64,000 nt of DNA from Bacteroidota bacterium (GCA_018267095.1 JAFDZC010000018.1:434001-498000), one strand, 5' to 3'. Positions 26,167-37,103 are shown, counted from the stretch's first letter. Notes: a model not told the origin generated them from the letters alone. Program-made: numbers and translations.

Positions 26167-28179
26167 ATGTTTCTCAAAAACTTACTGCTTTTGTGGTTGT
26201 GTGTTTTTTCTGTAAACCTTTTTGGGCAAGACACGCTCAAGAACGTTCAGATTGAAGCCTCGCGCAAAAGCCTCAAAAAATCGCTGCATCTCACACAAAA
26301 TACTACCGTGATGAGCAGCAAAGAATTGCTCAAAGCGGCCTGTTGCAATTTGGCTGAAAGCTTTGAGACCAATCCGGCCATCGATGTCAACTTTGCCGAT
26401 GCGCTCACAGGAACCAAACAAATCAAAATGCTCGGGCTCACCAGTCCTTATTTGCTGATTACCCAAGAGAATATTCCTTCGGTGCGCGGCGCTTCACAAG
26501 CTTATGGATTATCGTTCGTGCCCGGAACTTGGGTCGAGAGTATCCAAGTGACCAAAGGTGCCGGCTCGGTCGTGAACGGTTATGAAAGTATTTCGGGTCA
26601 AATCAATACCGAGCTCATCAAACCGCTCAAAGACATTCCGCTTTTGATTAATGTTTATGGCTCGAGTGATGCGCGTTTTGAACTCAATACGCATTTCAAC
26701 CATCAGTTTTCAGAAAAATGGGCGAGTAGTTTGTATGTGCACGGCAATATGCGCCAAGTCAAGAAAGATATGAACGACGATGGTTTTCTGGACAATCCGC
26801 TGAGCAAACAAGTTAATCTTATCAATCGCTGGCAATATGCCAATGCCCAAACCGGCTGGGTGGCTTTTATTACCGGACAATACATGCGCGACAATAAACT
26901 CGCGGGGCAAGTCAATTTTGACCGAACCAAAGATGTGGGTTCAACGCGTTCTTGGGGTTCTGAAATCAATACCGAACGCATCGATTTGGCTACCAAAGTA
27001 GGTTATGTTTTTAAAGATATGCCGTTTCAAAGCATCGGTTTTCAGAATGCTTTTAGCCACCACAACCAGCGTTCTTATTTTGGGCTCAATAATTATAACA
27101 TCCGTCAACGCAGTTATTATTCGAACTTGATTTTTAATTCAATCATCAACAATACGAAGCACAAATTTGCCACCGGCCTTAATTTGACCGCCGATGTGTA
27201 CGATGAATTTTGGCAAACCACCGATTGGAGTCGAACCGACAATTCCGCGGGTGTTTTCTTTGAATATACTTATGACAATGCTGACAATTTGAGTTTTGTT
27301 TTGGGCGGCCGCTTCGACTATCACAACCGATTGGGCGCTTTTGTCACGCCGCGTTTGCATGTCAAGTACATTCCTTGGGAAAAAGCGGCGTTGCGATTAT
27401 CGGCTGGACGCGGTAAAAGAGCCGCCAACATTTTTGCCGAAAACCAAAACTTGATGGCGAGTAATCGTACGTTTTCAATAGCAAATGATCATGGAAAAAT
27501 TTATGGTTTAGATCCGGAAATTGCCTGGAATTACGGTGTGAGCTTTAGTCAAAGTTTCTTTTTGTGGGGCAAAAGTGCCGATGTCAACTTTGATTTTTAC
27601 CGAACCGATTTTGTGAATCAAGCTGTAGTTGATTTGTATCAAAACCCGCAACAAGTATTGATTTACAACTTGTCGGGCGCTTCTTATGCCAACAGCTTTC
27701 AGTTGGATTTTAACCTCGAACTCAAAAAGCATCTCGATTTGCGCACAGCCTATAAATACTATGACATACAAACGGATTATTTATCCGGAAAACAAGCGCG
27801 TCCGCTTCAGGCCAAACATCGCTTTTTTGTCAATTTGGCTTACGCCACACAAATGAACAATAAAGGCCGACAATGGAAGTTTGACGCGACGCTCAATTGG
27901 CTCGGACCACAGCGACTTCCGTATACAGGATCTAATCCGCCGAGTGAGCAATTGCCGGTTCAAGCCAATGGTTTTTCAACGCTCAATGCCCAAATTACCC
28001 GTGTTTTTTCATCCGCTTTTGAAGTTTATGTAGGCGGTGAAAACATGGCGAATTACCAACAAGAGCGAGCTGTTTTAGGTGCACAAAATCCGTTCGGAAA
28101 TTACTTTGACGCTTCGATGATTTATGCGCCGGTGTTCGGTCAGATGTATTATGCCGGACTTCGATACAAAATAAAATAA
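26167..28179 (+). CDS. TonB-dependent outer membrane receptor
   Basis: The 670-residue protein starts with a signal peptide (about residues 1-20, ending LFG). A plug domain follows with LITQENIPSVRGASQAYGLSFV and KGAGSVVNGYESISGQIN, and then a beta-barrel of about 500 residues ending in the aromatic C-terminal strand MYYAGLRYKIK. It lacks the carboxypeptidase-like N-terminal extension of SusC-type receptors, so a small ligand is likely. A cysteine pair (AACCNLAESF) sits in the plug, as in a group of receptors near metal-binding proteins. Flanked by the HYC_CC_PP and HMA genes, it probably imports a metal or metal complex. Confidence 0.88.
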   Translation: MFLKNLLLLWLCVFSVNLFGQDTLKNVQIEASRKSLKKSLHLTQNTTVMSSKELLKAACCNLAESFETNPAIDVNFADALTGTKQIKMLGLTSPYLLITQENIPSVRGASQAYGLSFVPGTWVESIQVTKGAGSVVNGYESISGQINTELIKPLKDIPLLINVYGSSDARFELNTHFNHQFSEKWASSLYVHGNMRQVKKDMNDDGFLDNPLSKQVNLINRWQYANAQTGWVAFITGQYMRDNKLAGQVNFDRTKDVGSTRSWGSEINTERIDLATKVGYVFKDMPFQSIGFQNAFSHHNQRSYFGLNNYNIRQRSYYSNLIFNSIINNTKHKFATGLNLTADVYDEFWQTTDWSRTDNSAGVFFEYTYDNADNLSFVLGGRFDYHNRLGAFVTPRLHVKYIPWEKAALRLSAGRGKRAANIFAENQNLMASNRTFSIANDHGKIYGLDPEIAWNYGVSFSQSFFLWGKSADVNFDFYRTDFVNQAVVDLYQNPQQVLIYNLSGASYANSFQLDFNLELKKHLDLRTAYKYYDIQTDYLSGKQARPLQAKHRFFVNLAYATQMNNKGRQWKFDATLNWLGPQRLPYTGSNPPSEQLPVQANGFSTLNAQITRVFSSAFEVYVGGENMANYQQERAVLGAQNPFGNYFDASMIYAPVFGQMYYAGLRYKIK

Positions 28180-28197
28180 CCTTAAAATGAATTACAT

Positions 28198-28548
28198 ATG
28201 AAAACACTGATGATGATGCTTTGTCTGTTGCTCGCAATGGGAAACCTGCAAGCGCAAACCAAAAACAAAAATGCACGTTATACTATTGATGTCAACGGCA
28301 ATTGTGAAACCTGTAAAAAGCGCATTGAAAAAGCTGCGCTCAGTGTCTCAGGCGTAAAATTAGCTAGTTGGGATGTGGCCACTCATGAACTTTCACTAAT
28401 TATCAACGAAGAAAAAACATCGATTCTTGAAGTCAAAAAAGCCATCGCCAAAGTGGGTCATGATACTGATGAAGTAAAGGCAGAAGATTCTGTGTATGAA
28501 AACTTGCACAGCTGCTGTAAATACGAAAGAAATCCGGCCAAGCGTTAA
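28198..28548 (+). CDS. Exported heavy-metal-associated (HMA) domain protein
   Basis: The 116-residue protein has a signal peptide (residues 1-20) followed by one HMA domain with the metal-binding pair in NCETCK (C36 and C39). The rest of the ferredoxin-like fold is visible (VSGVKLASWDVATHELSL, ILEVKKAIAKVGHDTDEV). A further CC pair lies near the C terminus (LHSCCKY). It is probably a periplasmic copper or similar metal carrier and is the last gene of the operon with the receptor upstream. Confidence 0.85.
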   Translation: MKTLMMMLCLLLAMGNLQAQTKNKNARYTIDVNGNCETCKKRIEKAALSVSGVKLASWDVATHELSLIINEEKTSILEVKKAIAKVGHDTDEVKAEDSVYENLHSCCKYERNPAKR

Positions 28549-28573
28549 GATTGCTTTAAAGTACAGCCATAAA

Positions 28574-28604
28574 TTGTGCGAAACTTAAATTATTCTTACT
28601 TTCA
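28574..28604 (+). promoter_or_regulatory. Possible promoter of the DedA gene
   Basis: TTG (28574-28576), 20 bases, TACTTTCA (28597-28604). The -7 box deviates from TAnnTTTG in its last two bases. Confidence 0.38.
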
Positions 28605-28631
28605 CGAACTCTAAAATTAAAACCCGCAAAA

Positions 28632-29312
28632 ATGAATCAATTTGAATGGACACAATTACTCAATCCTGAATTCTACATCACGTTTGAATTGGCCGGTGTT
28701 CAGTTGGGTTTATTCATTGTTTTGTTTATTGTTTTTGCTGAAACAGGTTTGTTTGCCGGATTCTTTTTGCCTGGCGACAGTTTGCTTTTTCTTTCAGGAA
28801 TTTACAGCCGTGATTTGGTTGAAAACGTGGCCTATATTGGCGGCGATTTTATGAATGTAACGATACTTTCAACACTCGTGGCATTGGCTGGAGTTTTGGG
28901 CAATATGACCGGATATTGGTTTGGCGCCAAAAGCGGATATTATTTGTTTAAGAAAGAAGATACTTTTTGGTTCAAGAAAAAGTACTTGTTTCAATCCAAA
29001 GATTTTTTTGAAAAGTACGGTGGAAAAGCGATTATTTTTGCGCGTTTCTTGCCTATTTTCAGAACATTTGCGCCCATTGTGGCCGGAATTGTCTCGATGG
29101 ACAAAAAGAAATTTATGTTCTTCAATGTACTGAGTTCATTCTTGTGGTCGTTTGTCTTGATTTTCTCAGGACATTACTTATACGGAATGTTCTTGGATTT
29201 CGGCATTGATCTCAAACACCACATTGAATGGATTGTCATTGGAATTATCATCGTTTCTACCTTTCCGGTTTTGTTGAAACTGTTTAAAAAGCCAAAACCC
29301 AAAACAGAATAG
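28632..29312 (+). CDS. DedA family membrane protein
   Basis: The 226-residue protein belongs to the DedA/Tvp38 family of inner-membrane proteins linked to lipid carrier (undecaprenyl phosphate) or phospholipid translocation. The typical pattern FAETGLFAGFFLPGDSLLFLSG is at residues 36-57, followed by GNMTGYWFGAKSG and the GGKAIIFARFLPIFRTFAPIVAG segment with the family arginines. Four or five hydrophobic segments are visible. It is a single-gene unit, ended by a bidirectional hairpin shared with groEL. Confidence 0.9.
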   Translation: MNQFEWTQLLNPEFYITFELAGVQLGLFIVLFIVFAETGLFAGFFLPGDSLLFLSGIYSRDLVENVAYIGGDFMNVTILSTLVALAGVLGNMTGYWFGAKSGYYLFKKEDTFWFKKKYLFQSKDFFEKYGGKAIIFARFLPIFRTFAPIVAGIVSMDKKKFMFFNVLSSFLWSFVLIFSGHYLYGMFLDFGIDLKHHIEWIVIGIIIVSTFPVLLKLFKKPKPKTE

Positions 29313-29320
29313 TAATCAAT

Positions 29321-29355
29321 AAAAAAATCCGAAGTTTTGAGCTTCGGATTTTTTT
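29321..29355. terminator. Bidirectional terminator between dedA-like gene and groEL
   Basis: AAAAAAATCCGAAG and CTTCGGATTTTTTT pair around a short loop and have A and T runs on both sides, so the hairpin can stop both converging transcripts. Confidence 0.88.
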
Positions 29356-29372
29356 ATGTTTAGATGTTGAAA

Positions 29373-31019
<1,647 letters not shown>

Positions 31020-31037
31020 TTAATGATTTTCTGAAGG

Positions 31038-31313
31038 TTAAACAATTGCCAGAATGTCGTCTTCTCTCATGATTAAATAATCTTTACCGTCCAGTTTCAA
31101 TTCGGTACCGGCGTATTTTCCGTACAGAACAGTATCGCCTACTTGAACGGTCATGGTATGGTCTTTTTTGCCATTACCTACCGCTACTACGGTACCTTTT
31201 TGCGGTTTTTCTTTCGCGGTATCGGGAATGATAATCCCAGAAGCAGTTTGGGTTTCTGCGGCAGCGGGCTCAATGAGCACACGGTCTGCAAGAGGTTTGA
31301 TTTTTAATGCCAT
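31038..31313 (-). CDS. groES: Co-chaperonin GroES
   Basis: GroES is the lid of the GroEL chamber. The 91-residue protein starts [17 protein letters not shown], has the mobile-loop region [17 protein letters not shown] that binds GroEL, then [10 protein letters not shown] and the typical end [13 protein letters not shown]. The length is close to the family norm. No CIRCE-type inverted repeat or clear -7 box was seen in the 120 bases upstream. Confidence 0.98.
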   Translation of the reverse strand: MALKIKPLADRVLIEPAAAETQTASGIIIPDTAKEKPQKGTVVAVGNGKKDHTMTVQVGDTVLYGKYAGTELKLDGKDYLIMREDDILAIV

Positions 31314-31399
31314 AAGTGAATATTTTTAATTGTTGTTATAAGGTTTGCCGCGCGGTTGTCAGAAATTGTGCCATGGACTAAAAACTGACATTTTAGCGT

Positions 31400-31432
31400 A
31401 AAAAAAATGCCAGCATGTCAATGCTGGCATTC
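31400..31432 (-). terminator. Terminator after secG
   Basis: On the minus strand AATGCCAGCAT and ATGCTGGCATT pair and are followed by eight T. It separates the secG transcript from groESL. Confidence 0.85.
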
Positions 31433-31449
31433 ATGTCGAATAGTTTCGA

Positions 31450-31827
31450 TTATTTTTGAGCCGGAGCTGCAGGAGCAGGTGTGGCCGGAGTTTCAGTTTT
31501 TGGAGTTTCTTTCGCCGGAGTCGCAGCAGCCGGTGCAGCAGTTTTTGGTGCAGCCGTTTCGGTTTGATCAATAATTTTTGAATCCTGATCGCCGCCAGCA
31601 TTGGTAAAGCTCAAACTTGAAAGCAAAACCAGAGCAATCAATAAGCCTCCTAAAGTCCAAGTACTTTTGTCTAAGAAATCAGTTGTTTTTTGCACACCGC
31701 CAATCATTTGCGATCCTCCAAGGGTTGAAGACAAACCTCCACCTTTCGGGTTTTGCACCATAATCACGATGATGAGTAAAAAACATACGATGGTAATCAA
31801 TACTAAGAAAATAGAAAATGTACTCAT
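31450..31827 (-). CDS. secG: Preprotein translocase subunit SecG
   Basis: SecG is the small membrane subunit of the SecYEG translocon. The 125-residue protein has two membrane segments (about residues 4-24 and 56-75) with the family hallmark QNPKGGGLSSTLGGSQ between them. After the second segment there is a long alanine-, proline- and threonine-rich tail of about 45 residues, absent in enteric SecG but common in Bacteroidota. The gene starts two bases after the upstream TPR gene ends. Confidence 0.93.
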   Translation of the reverse strand: MSTFSIFLVLITIVCFLLIIVIMVQNPKGGGLSSTLGGSQMIGGVQKTTDFLDKSTWTLGGLLIALVLLSSLSFTNAGGDQDSKIIDQTETAAPKTAAPAAATPAKETPKTETPATPAPAAPAQK

Positions 31828-31829
31828 TA

Positions 31830-32798
31830 TTACTTGTTATTTTGTTGTAAATTCTTGATATCTAAAATTCGGTCTGCAAAGAAACTACTTTTTTCTGGAT
31901 ATTTCAAAATTAAAATTTCATAAGCTTGAATTGCCTTTTGATATTTTTTTTGTTCTAAATATACGCGTGCCAAAGTTTCGGTCATTAGTGAACTTGAATC
32001 GGCGTTGCTGGATTCATAAAAAACCGTTGGAATCGGTGCATCGGGCTTGATCTGAGGAATTTTAGGGTTGGCCTCGATGAATTTGTCAATTAGGGCGTTT
32101 TTTTTTTGCTTCTCGAGGTCGATTTCGGAAGCTGGGGTTTCAGGTGCAGTATTTTCGGTTCTTTCAATAGGTTTTAAACTCGAAAGTTGTAACCATTCTT
32201 GAAACGAATGTGTTTCGCTGGTCGTAAAATGTAGCGGTTTGCCCAAATCAAGTTTTTCTTCGCTAACCGGTTCAATTTCTTGATGAACTTCTGCCACAAC
32301 TTCCTCTGGCAACATCTCAGAAATTTCAGCTTCGGCAATTTCTGAAGCCATTTCTTGAATCGGTTCTTTTTCAATTTGAGCCACTTCGGCTTCTTTGATC
32401 GAATCAAGCAATGATTGTTCTACTGAATTCTCTCGAATTTCAAGTTTACTTTCAGTTTCGGGCTCAATTTGGATTTCGTCAACTGCGGTTACAGCCTCGA
32501 TTTGCGGTTCATCAGCCAAAACAACTTGTTCTGTTGTTGAATGATTTGGGTTGATGTTGGTAAAAGTATCCGAAGTAATAAAGTCAAACAAAACGCCGCG
32601 ATCGGTGGTGTGTGCAGCGGCTATTTTAAGCGCATAATTATACTTAAAGCTGTTTTGATTGTACAAACCTTTGAGATACAAGGCACGAGCACTCTGAAAA
32701 TAAGGAAATTCCTGAGCAATTTTCTCCAGAACATCGGTTTGCTTGTCTTGAACAAGTTCCGGATGGTTGATCAGTGATGTAAATTCAGATACATTCAT
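31830..32798 (-). CDS. Tetratricopeptide-repeat protein of unknown function
   Basis: The 322-residue protein has a conserved-looking N-terminal helical region (LEKIAQEFPYFQSARALYLKGLYNQ, residues 25-50), a long acidic, low-complexity middle (about 80-220) and a C-terminal TPR-like helix pair (LARVYLEQKKYQKAIQAYEILILKYPEK). It has no signal peptide, so it is cytoplasmic. It lies between lptE and secG, tightly linked to both, a linkage that points to envelope biogenesis; the biochemical role is unknown. Confidence 0.75.
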   Translation of the reverse strand: MNVSEFTSLINHPELVQDKQTDVLEKIAQEFPYFQSARALYLKGLYNQNSFKYNYALKIAAAHTTDRGVLFDFITSDTFTNINPNHSTTEQVVLADEPQIEAVTAVDEIQIEPETESKLEIRENSVEQSLLDSIKEAEVAQIEKEPIQEMASEIAEAEISEMLPEEVVAEVHQEIEPVSEEKLDLGKPLHFTTSETHSFQEWLQLSSLKPIERTENTAPETPASEIDLEKQKKNALIDKFIEANPKIPQIKPDAPIPTVFYESSNADSSSLMTETLARVYLEQKKYQKAIQAYEILILKYPEKSSFFADRILDIKNLQQNNK

Positions 32799-32857
32799 AA
32801 CTCAGGAAGCAATCTCTGTTTTAAAAGTGGATGGCAAATTACTAAATATTTTCTGAT

Positions 32858-33361
32858 TTACCACTTGGCCAACGACTCGTTGAAGATGTCTTGGGTAATA
32901 CGCTCAAAAATCTCGTCAACCGCTGTGTTGAGTTCTGAGCCTACGAGTTGTTGTGTGCCCGGGAAGTTGTAAAAAAAGCTAAATCGCTTTTCAAACGAAT
33001 CACTCTCTTTATTCTTGTTTGAAAAACGCACATTTACCGTAATGCTGAGTCTGCTTTCGGCTGCGCGCTGATCGGCTGTAGCAGTGGTCGGACTAATGCG
33101 GTAATCAACAATTTCGCCTTCGTAGATTAAATCTCCACCAGTATTAACCAAATTTAAAGTTGTTTGGTTTTGAATCAGGTTTTGTAGTTTTTGGGTAAAA
33201 GTTCTATCAATGCCCGGTTCAACCAAAGCAGCAGAATTCTGAAAATAATTTACCTGAAAAGTTTTCGCATCAATCTTTCCGGCACCGGTAAAGTTATAGA
33301 CCGAGCAGCTGTTAATGCTAAAAGTAATCGTTAAAAGTAAAACGAATTTCAGGTATTTCAT
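32858..33361 (-). CDS. lptE: LptE-family LPS assembly lipoprotein
   Basis: LptE is the outer-membrane lipoprotein that plugs the LptD translocon for lipopolysaccharide. The 167-residue product has a lipoprotein signal with lipobox INSC (cysteine 19) followed by SVYNFTGAGKIDAKTFQVNYF, the typical start of the Bacteroidota LptE-like family. The remaining beta-alpha layout (LVNTGGDLIYEGEIVDYRIS, LSITVNVRFSN) fits. It is followed on the same strand by the TPR gene and secG. Confidence 0.88.
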   Translation of the reverse strand: MKYLKFVLLLTITFSINSCSVYNFTGAGKIDAKTFQVNYFQNSAALVEPGIDRTFTQKLQNLIQNQTTLNLVNTGGDLIYEGEIVDYRISPTTATADQRAAESRLSITVNVRFSNKNKESDSFEKRFSFFYNFPGTQQLVGSELNTAVDEIFERITQDIFNESLAKW

Positions 33362-33402
33362 TATGGTACTAAAAGATTGCGAATGTAATTCATTATTTTG
33401 AA

Positions 33403-34341
33403 TTATGGAATAACATCGCCTTGGTAATAGTAAAGCGCTTTTACATGTGAGGATTCAAAATTGCCGTGATAATATGAGTTCGCTGTAGATTTTTTGGGTA
33501 AATCATAGGCGTTAAACTCAAACACATATTGTTCGGTTTCTTGATCAACTTGAGTGTCTAGGTAAATGACATTATTGGCTGAATGAAACATCGGATCCGC
33601 CATGCGAGTACTCGAATCATAACCATTAGCAGCCAGTGCTCTTAACAAAGGTAACATGGCAGCTTTCAATGGATTTACTTTTTGATCATGTGAATAAAGG
33701 CCATTTGACGGGTCTGTCCAATTACCATTAAATGTCATATTGTGAGCAGAACTATATCCGGCATATATTCCATGTTCGTAATAGCGGTATGGAGTTTCGC
33801 CTGGAAAATATTCTTCGTACGTAAAGTAATCATAAGTAGCCAAGTATTCATCGCTCAAATTTATGGAGTGTTCTATAAGATCATCATAACAGCCAGGGCA
33901 TTCCGGATCATCAGGAGGTGCCGGAGTGGGCGTATAGCTGATGACATATCTGTTTTGGACAGCGTCATAACCAACCGGATATCCATTTATTGAAGTTACA
34001 CGGTGCGAAGAATCATAAGCAAAAGTGCTCGTGTAAATCGTTCCACCATAATTATAGTGCATGATAATTAAATCCTGATTGCCATCATATACAAAGTCTT
34101 TTACGAGGGTTCCATTAGGTTCTGTAATTTTTTTGATTAGCCCATTCGGATAAAAGTAAAAGTGTTTTTCTGCATATTGAATTCCTGGCCAGATGACAAC
34201 TTTGGCAAGTTTTGTCGGGTCAAGAGCTGTAACAGATCTTATAGGTTGCTTAGCAGCCGCATTGTTCTGATCGAATTCATCAGTATCGCTACAAGAAAAG
34301 AAAAGCAATGCAAAAGACAGAATTGCGTATAATTTTTTCAT
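33403..34341 (-). CDS. Lipoprotein of unknown function
   Basis: The 312-residue product has a lipoprotein signal (MKKLYAILSFALLFFSCSD, cysteine 17) and a body with tyrosine-rich beta-strand patterns (FYFYPNGLIKKITEPNG, LVKDFVYDGNQD, STFAYDSSHRVTSINGYP) that recall YD/RHS-like repeats. A proline-rich linker with a CPGC cysteine pair (PAPPDDPECPGCYDD) lies in the middle. I do not recognise a family. It sits between the sigma-54-type activator and lptE, which I would expect to be direct neighbours in Flavobacterium, so it may be a later insertion. Confidence 0.72.
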   Translation of the reverse strand: MKKLYAILSFALLFFSCSDTDEFDQNNAAAKQPIRSVTALDPTKLAKVVIWPGIQYAEKHFYFYPNGLIKKITEPNGTLVKDFVYDGNQDLIIMHYNYGGTIYTSTFAYDSSHRVTSINGYPVGYDAVQNRYVISYTPTPAPPDDPECPGCYDDLIEHSINLSDEYLATYDYFTYEEYFPGETPYRYYEHGIYAGYSSAHNMTFNGNWTDPSNGLYSHDQKVNPLKAAMLPLLRALAANGYDSSTRMADPMFHSANNVIYLDTQVDQETEQYVFEFNAYDLPKKSTANSYYHGNFESSHVKALYYYQGDVIP

Positions 34342-34373
34342 ATCGAATTGTTTAGTTTCGATAAAGGTAAAAA

Positions 34374-35630
34374 TTATAAGTTGAATTGTTTGATTTTTCG
34401 GTATAAAGTTCTCTCAGAAATACCTAATTCGTCAGCAGCAGCTTTGCGTTTGCCTTTGTTTTTTTCAAGCGATTTTTTGATCAGTTCGATTTCTTTTTGT
34501 TCGAGTTTGAGAATTTCTTCTTCTTCAACGGTTTCAGCAAATTGATACGGTTCGTCAGCTTCAGTATATACTGTTGGATTTTGTGTGTGGGTAATCACCG
34601 AAGTATTCGGGCTGTGTTCATACGAAATTTCATTTTCAAAAGACTGATTTCCATAGACTTTTTGAATCAAGTTCGGATTGATGTCTTGTACTTTTCCGCC
34701 GCCATTTTTCATGAGTTCGAGCGTGAGTTTCTTGAGATCGTTCAAATCACTTTTCATGTCAAACAACACCTTGTACAGAATATCGCGCTCGGTGCTGAAG
34801 TCGCTTTCTGACTTACTGTCTTTAATCACCGATGGCAAATGATTGTTTTCAAGCGGCAAATACGATTGAAGAATTGAAGCTGTGATATCGCGTTTGGTTT
34901 CAAGAACCGAAATCTGCTCGGCGATGTTGCGCAATTGGCGAATGTTTCCGTTCCATCGGAATTTTTGTAGCAATTGCACCGCTTGTTCATCTAATTTAAG
35001 CGGCGGCATTTTGTATTTATGGGCAAAGTCGGCGGCAAATTTTCGGAACAACAAATGAATATCGTCTTGGCGTTCGCGCAGCGGCGGAAGCGTGATTTCA
35101 ACGGTGCTCAATCGATAGTATAAATCTTCGCGAAATTTTCCTTTCTGAATGGCATCGAGCATATTGACATTGGTCGCGGCTACAATGCGCACATTGGTTT
35201 TTTGTACTTGTGAAGAACCGACTTTGATGAATTCGCCGTTTTCAAGAACGCGCAACAACCTTACTTGCGTGGTCAGTGGAAGTTCGCCCACTTCATCCAA
35301 AAAAATGGTTCCGCCATTGGCTACTTCAAAATAACCTTCACGCGTGCCGGTAGCGCCGGTAAATGAGCCTTTTTCGTGTCCGAAGAGTTCGCTGTCGATG
35401 GTTCCTTCAGGAATTGCACCGCAGTTGACGGCGATGTATTTTCCGTGTTTTCGGTGCGAAAGGGAATGAATAATCCGCGGAATATTCTCTTTACCCACGC
35501 CACTTTCACCCGACACCAAAACGGTTATATCGGTCGGAGCAACCTGAATGGCTTTTTCAATCGCGCGGTTGAGTTTCGGATCGTTTCCGATGATTTCAAA
35601 TCGCTGTTTGATGGCCTGTACGCTTTCCAT
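34374..35630 (-). CDS. Sigma-54-type AAA+ transcription activator
   Basis: The 418-residue protein begins directly with the AAA+ domain, without a receiver or GAF domain. Walker A is GESGVGKE (residues 41-48), the sigma-54 contact loop GSFTGA is at 88-93, and Walker B is in GGTIFLDEVGEL (109-120). The sensor arginine region FREDLYYRLSTVEI and the lid follow. A linker of about 120 residues leads to a C-terminal Fis-type helix-turn-helix (KRKAAADELGISERTLYRKI). Activity must be controlled by expression or a partner, since no input domain is present. It lies between miaB and the lipoprotein, 24 bases from miaB. Confidence 0.92.
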   Translation of the reverse strand: MESVQAIKQRFEIIGNDPKLNRAIEKAIQVAPTDITVLVSGESGVGKENIPRIIHSLSHRKHGKYIAVNCGAIPEGTIDSELFGHEKGSFTGATGTREGYFEVANGGTIFLDEVGELPLTTQVRLLRVLENGEFIKVGSSQVQKTNVRIVAATNVNMLDAIQKGKFREDLYYRLSTVEITLPPLRERQDDIHLLFRKFAADFAHKYKMPPLKLDEQAVQLLQKFRWNGNIRQLRNIAEQISVLETKRDITASILQSYLPLENNHLPSVIKDSKSESDFSTERDILYKVLFDMKSDLNDLKKLTLELMKNGGGKVQDINPNLIQKVYGNQSFENEISYEHSPNTSVITHTQNPTVYTEADEPYQFAETVEEEEILKLEQKEIELIKKSLEKNKGKRKAAADELGISERTLYRKIKQFNL

Positions 35631-35654
35631 AATAAGTTTAATTGGTTCGAACTT

Positions 35655-37103
35655 TTAGTTCATATCGCTGTAACCAACGGCTTTTCCGATCAAGGTTCCG
35701 CTGGTACAATTGGTAATTTCAACATTGACAAAATCGCCAATTTTATAATGTTCACGCGGAAAAACCACGGTAATACTCTGTGAATTTCGTCCGGATAAAT
35801 CGTTTTCAGAGCGTTTGGATGTTTTCTCGACCAAGACTTCAACGATTTTGCCTACGTAATGACGCGAGCGAATGGCACTGTGTTTTCCTTGTAAATCGAC
35901 AATTTCTTGCAGACGACGCGATTTGTCTTCATCAGGCACATCGTCTTCCATTTTACGAGCGGCGAGTGTGCCCGGCCGTTCAGAATAGGCATACATATAA
36001 CCAAAGTTGTACTGAACATATTCCATGAGGCTCAAAGTGTCTTGGTGGTCTTGTTCAGTTTCGGTTGGGAAGCCTGCAATCATATCTTGGGTAATTTCAA
36101 CATCCGGAATAATTTGTTTGATTTTGTCAATGAGCGACATATACTCTTCACGGGTGTGTTGACGATTCATGAGTTTGAGGATGCGGTTGCTGCCCGATTG
36201 CACCGGAAGGTGAATATGACTGCAAATGTTGCGGTGTTTGGCAATCACATGCAAAACTTCTTCGTGCATGTCTTGCGGATTCGAAGTCGAGAAGCGAATG
36301 CGCATTTTCGGAAAGGCCACCGCAACCATGTCGAGCAGCTGAGCAAAATCTACGGCAGTGGCTTTGGCGAGTTCTGAGGCATTGTCAAAATCTTTTTTGA
36401 GCCCTCCACCATACCACAAATAACTGTCGACGTTTTGTCCCAATAAGGTAACTTCTTTAAAACCTTTTTCAGATAAATCTTTGATTTCTTGCAAAATGCT
36501 CTGTGGTTCGCGGCTTCTTTCACGACCGCGGGTAAACGGAACTACGCAAAACGTACACATATTGTCGCAACCACGTGTGATCGATACAAAAGCAGTTACA
36601 CCGTTGCTCATCAAACGTACCGGGGCAATATCGCCGTAGGTTTCTTCTTTTGAGAGAATCACGTTGATGGCTTCGTTTCCGGCCTCGACTTCTTGAAGCA
36701 AATTCGGTAAATCCTTGTAAGCATCCGGGCCAACCACCAAATCGACAATTTTTTCTTGTTCTAAAAATTGACTTTTCAAACGCTCGGCCATACAGCCCAA
36801 AACGCCCACTTTCATGTTCGGATTTTGTTTGCGCTTGACCGCGTTGTATTTCTCCAGGCGTTTGCGAACGGTTTGTTCGGCCTTGTCGCGAATCGAGCAA
36901 GTGTTGACCAAAACCAAATCGGCCTCTTCTAAACTTTGGGTGGTGTTATAGCCGTTGGTAGCCATAATAGATGCCACTACTTCGCTGTCGGCAAAGTTCA
37001 TAGCGCAACCATAACTTTCGATGAAAAGTTTTTTGGTGTTTTGATTTTTTGGGTCGAGTACGAGGGCTTCGCCTTGTCTGGTTTCGTCAATTGTCTTTTC
37101 CAT
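35655..37103 (-). CDS. miaB: tRNA-2-methylthio-N6-dimethylallyladenosine synthase
   Basis: MiaB is the radical-SAM methylthiotransferase that modifies A37 of tRNAs reading UNN codons. The 482-residue protein has the N-terminal methylthiotransferase domain with three cluster cysteines (SYGCAMN, VNTCSIRDKAEQT, GVLGCMAERL). The radical-SAM motif is CDNMCTFC, followed by VVPFTRGRERSR. The TRAM RNA-binding domain is at the C terminus (about residues 415-480). A consensus promoter lies 27 bases upstream. Confidence 0.96.
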   Translation of the reverse strand: MEKTIDETRQGEALVLDPKNQNTKKLFIESYGCAMNFADSEVVASIMATNGYNTTQSLEEADLVLVNTCSIRDKAEQTVRKRLEKYNAVKRKQNPNMKVGVLGCMAERLKSQFLEQEKIVDLVVGPDAYKDLPNLLQEVEAGNEAINVILSKEETYGDIAPVRLMSNGVTAFVSITRGCDNMCTFCVVPFTRGRERSREPQSILQEIKDLSEKGFKEVTLLGQNVDSYLWYGGGLKKDFDNASELAKATAVDFAQLLDMVAVAFPKMRIRFSTSNPQDMHEEVLHVIAKHRNICSHIHLPVQSGSNRILKLMNRQHTREEYMSLIDKIKQIIPDVEITQDMIAGFPTETEQDHQDTLSLMEYVQYNFGYMYAYSERPGTLAARKMEDDVPDEDKSRRLQEIVDLQGKHSAIRSRHYVGKIVEVLVEKTSKRSENDLSGRNSQSITVVFPREHYKIGDFVNVEITNCTSGTLIGKAVGYSDMN

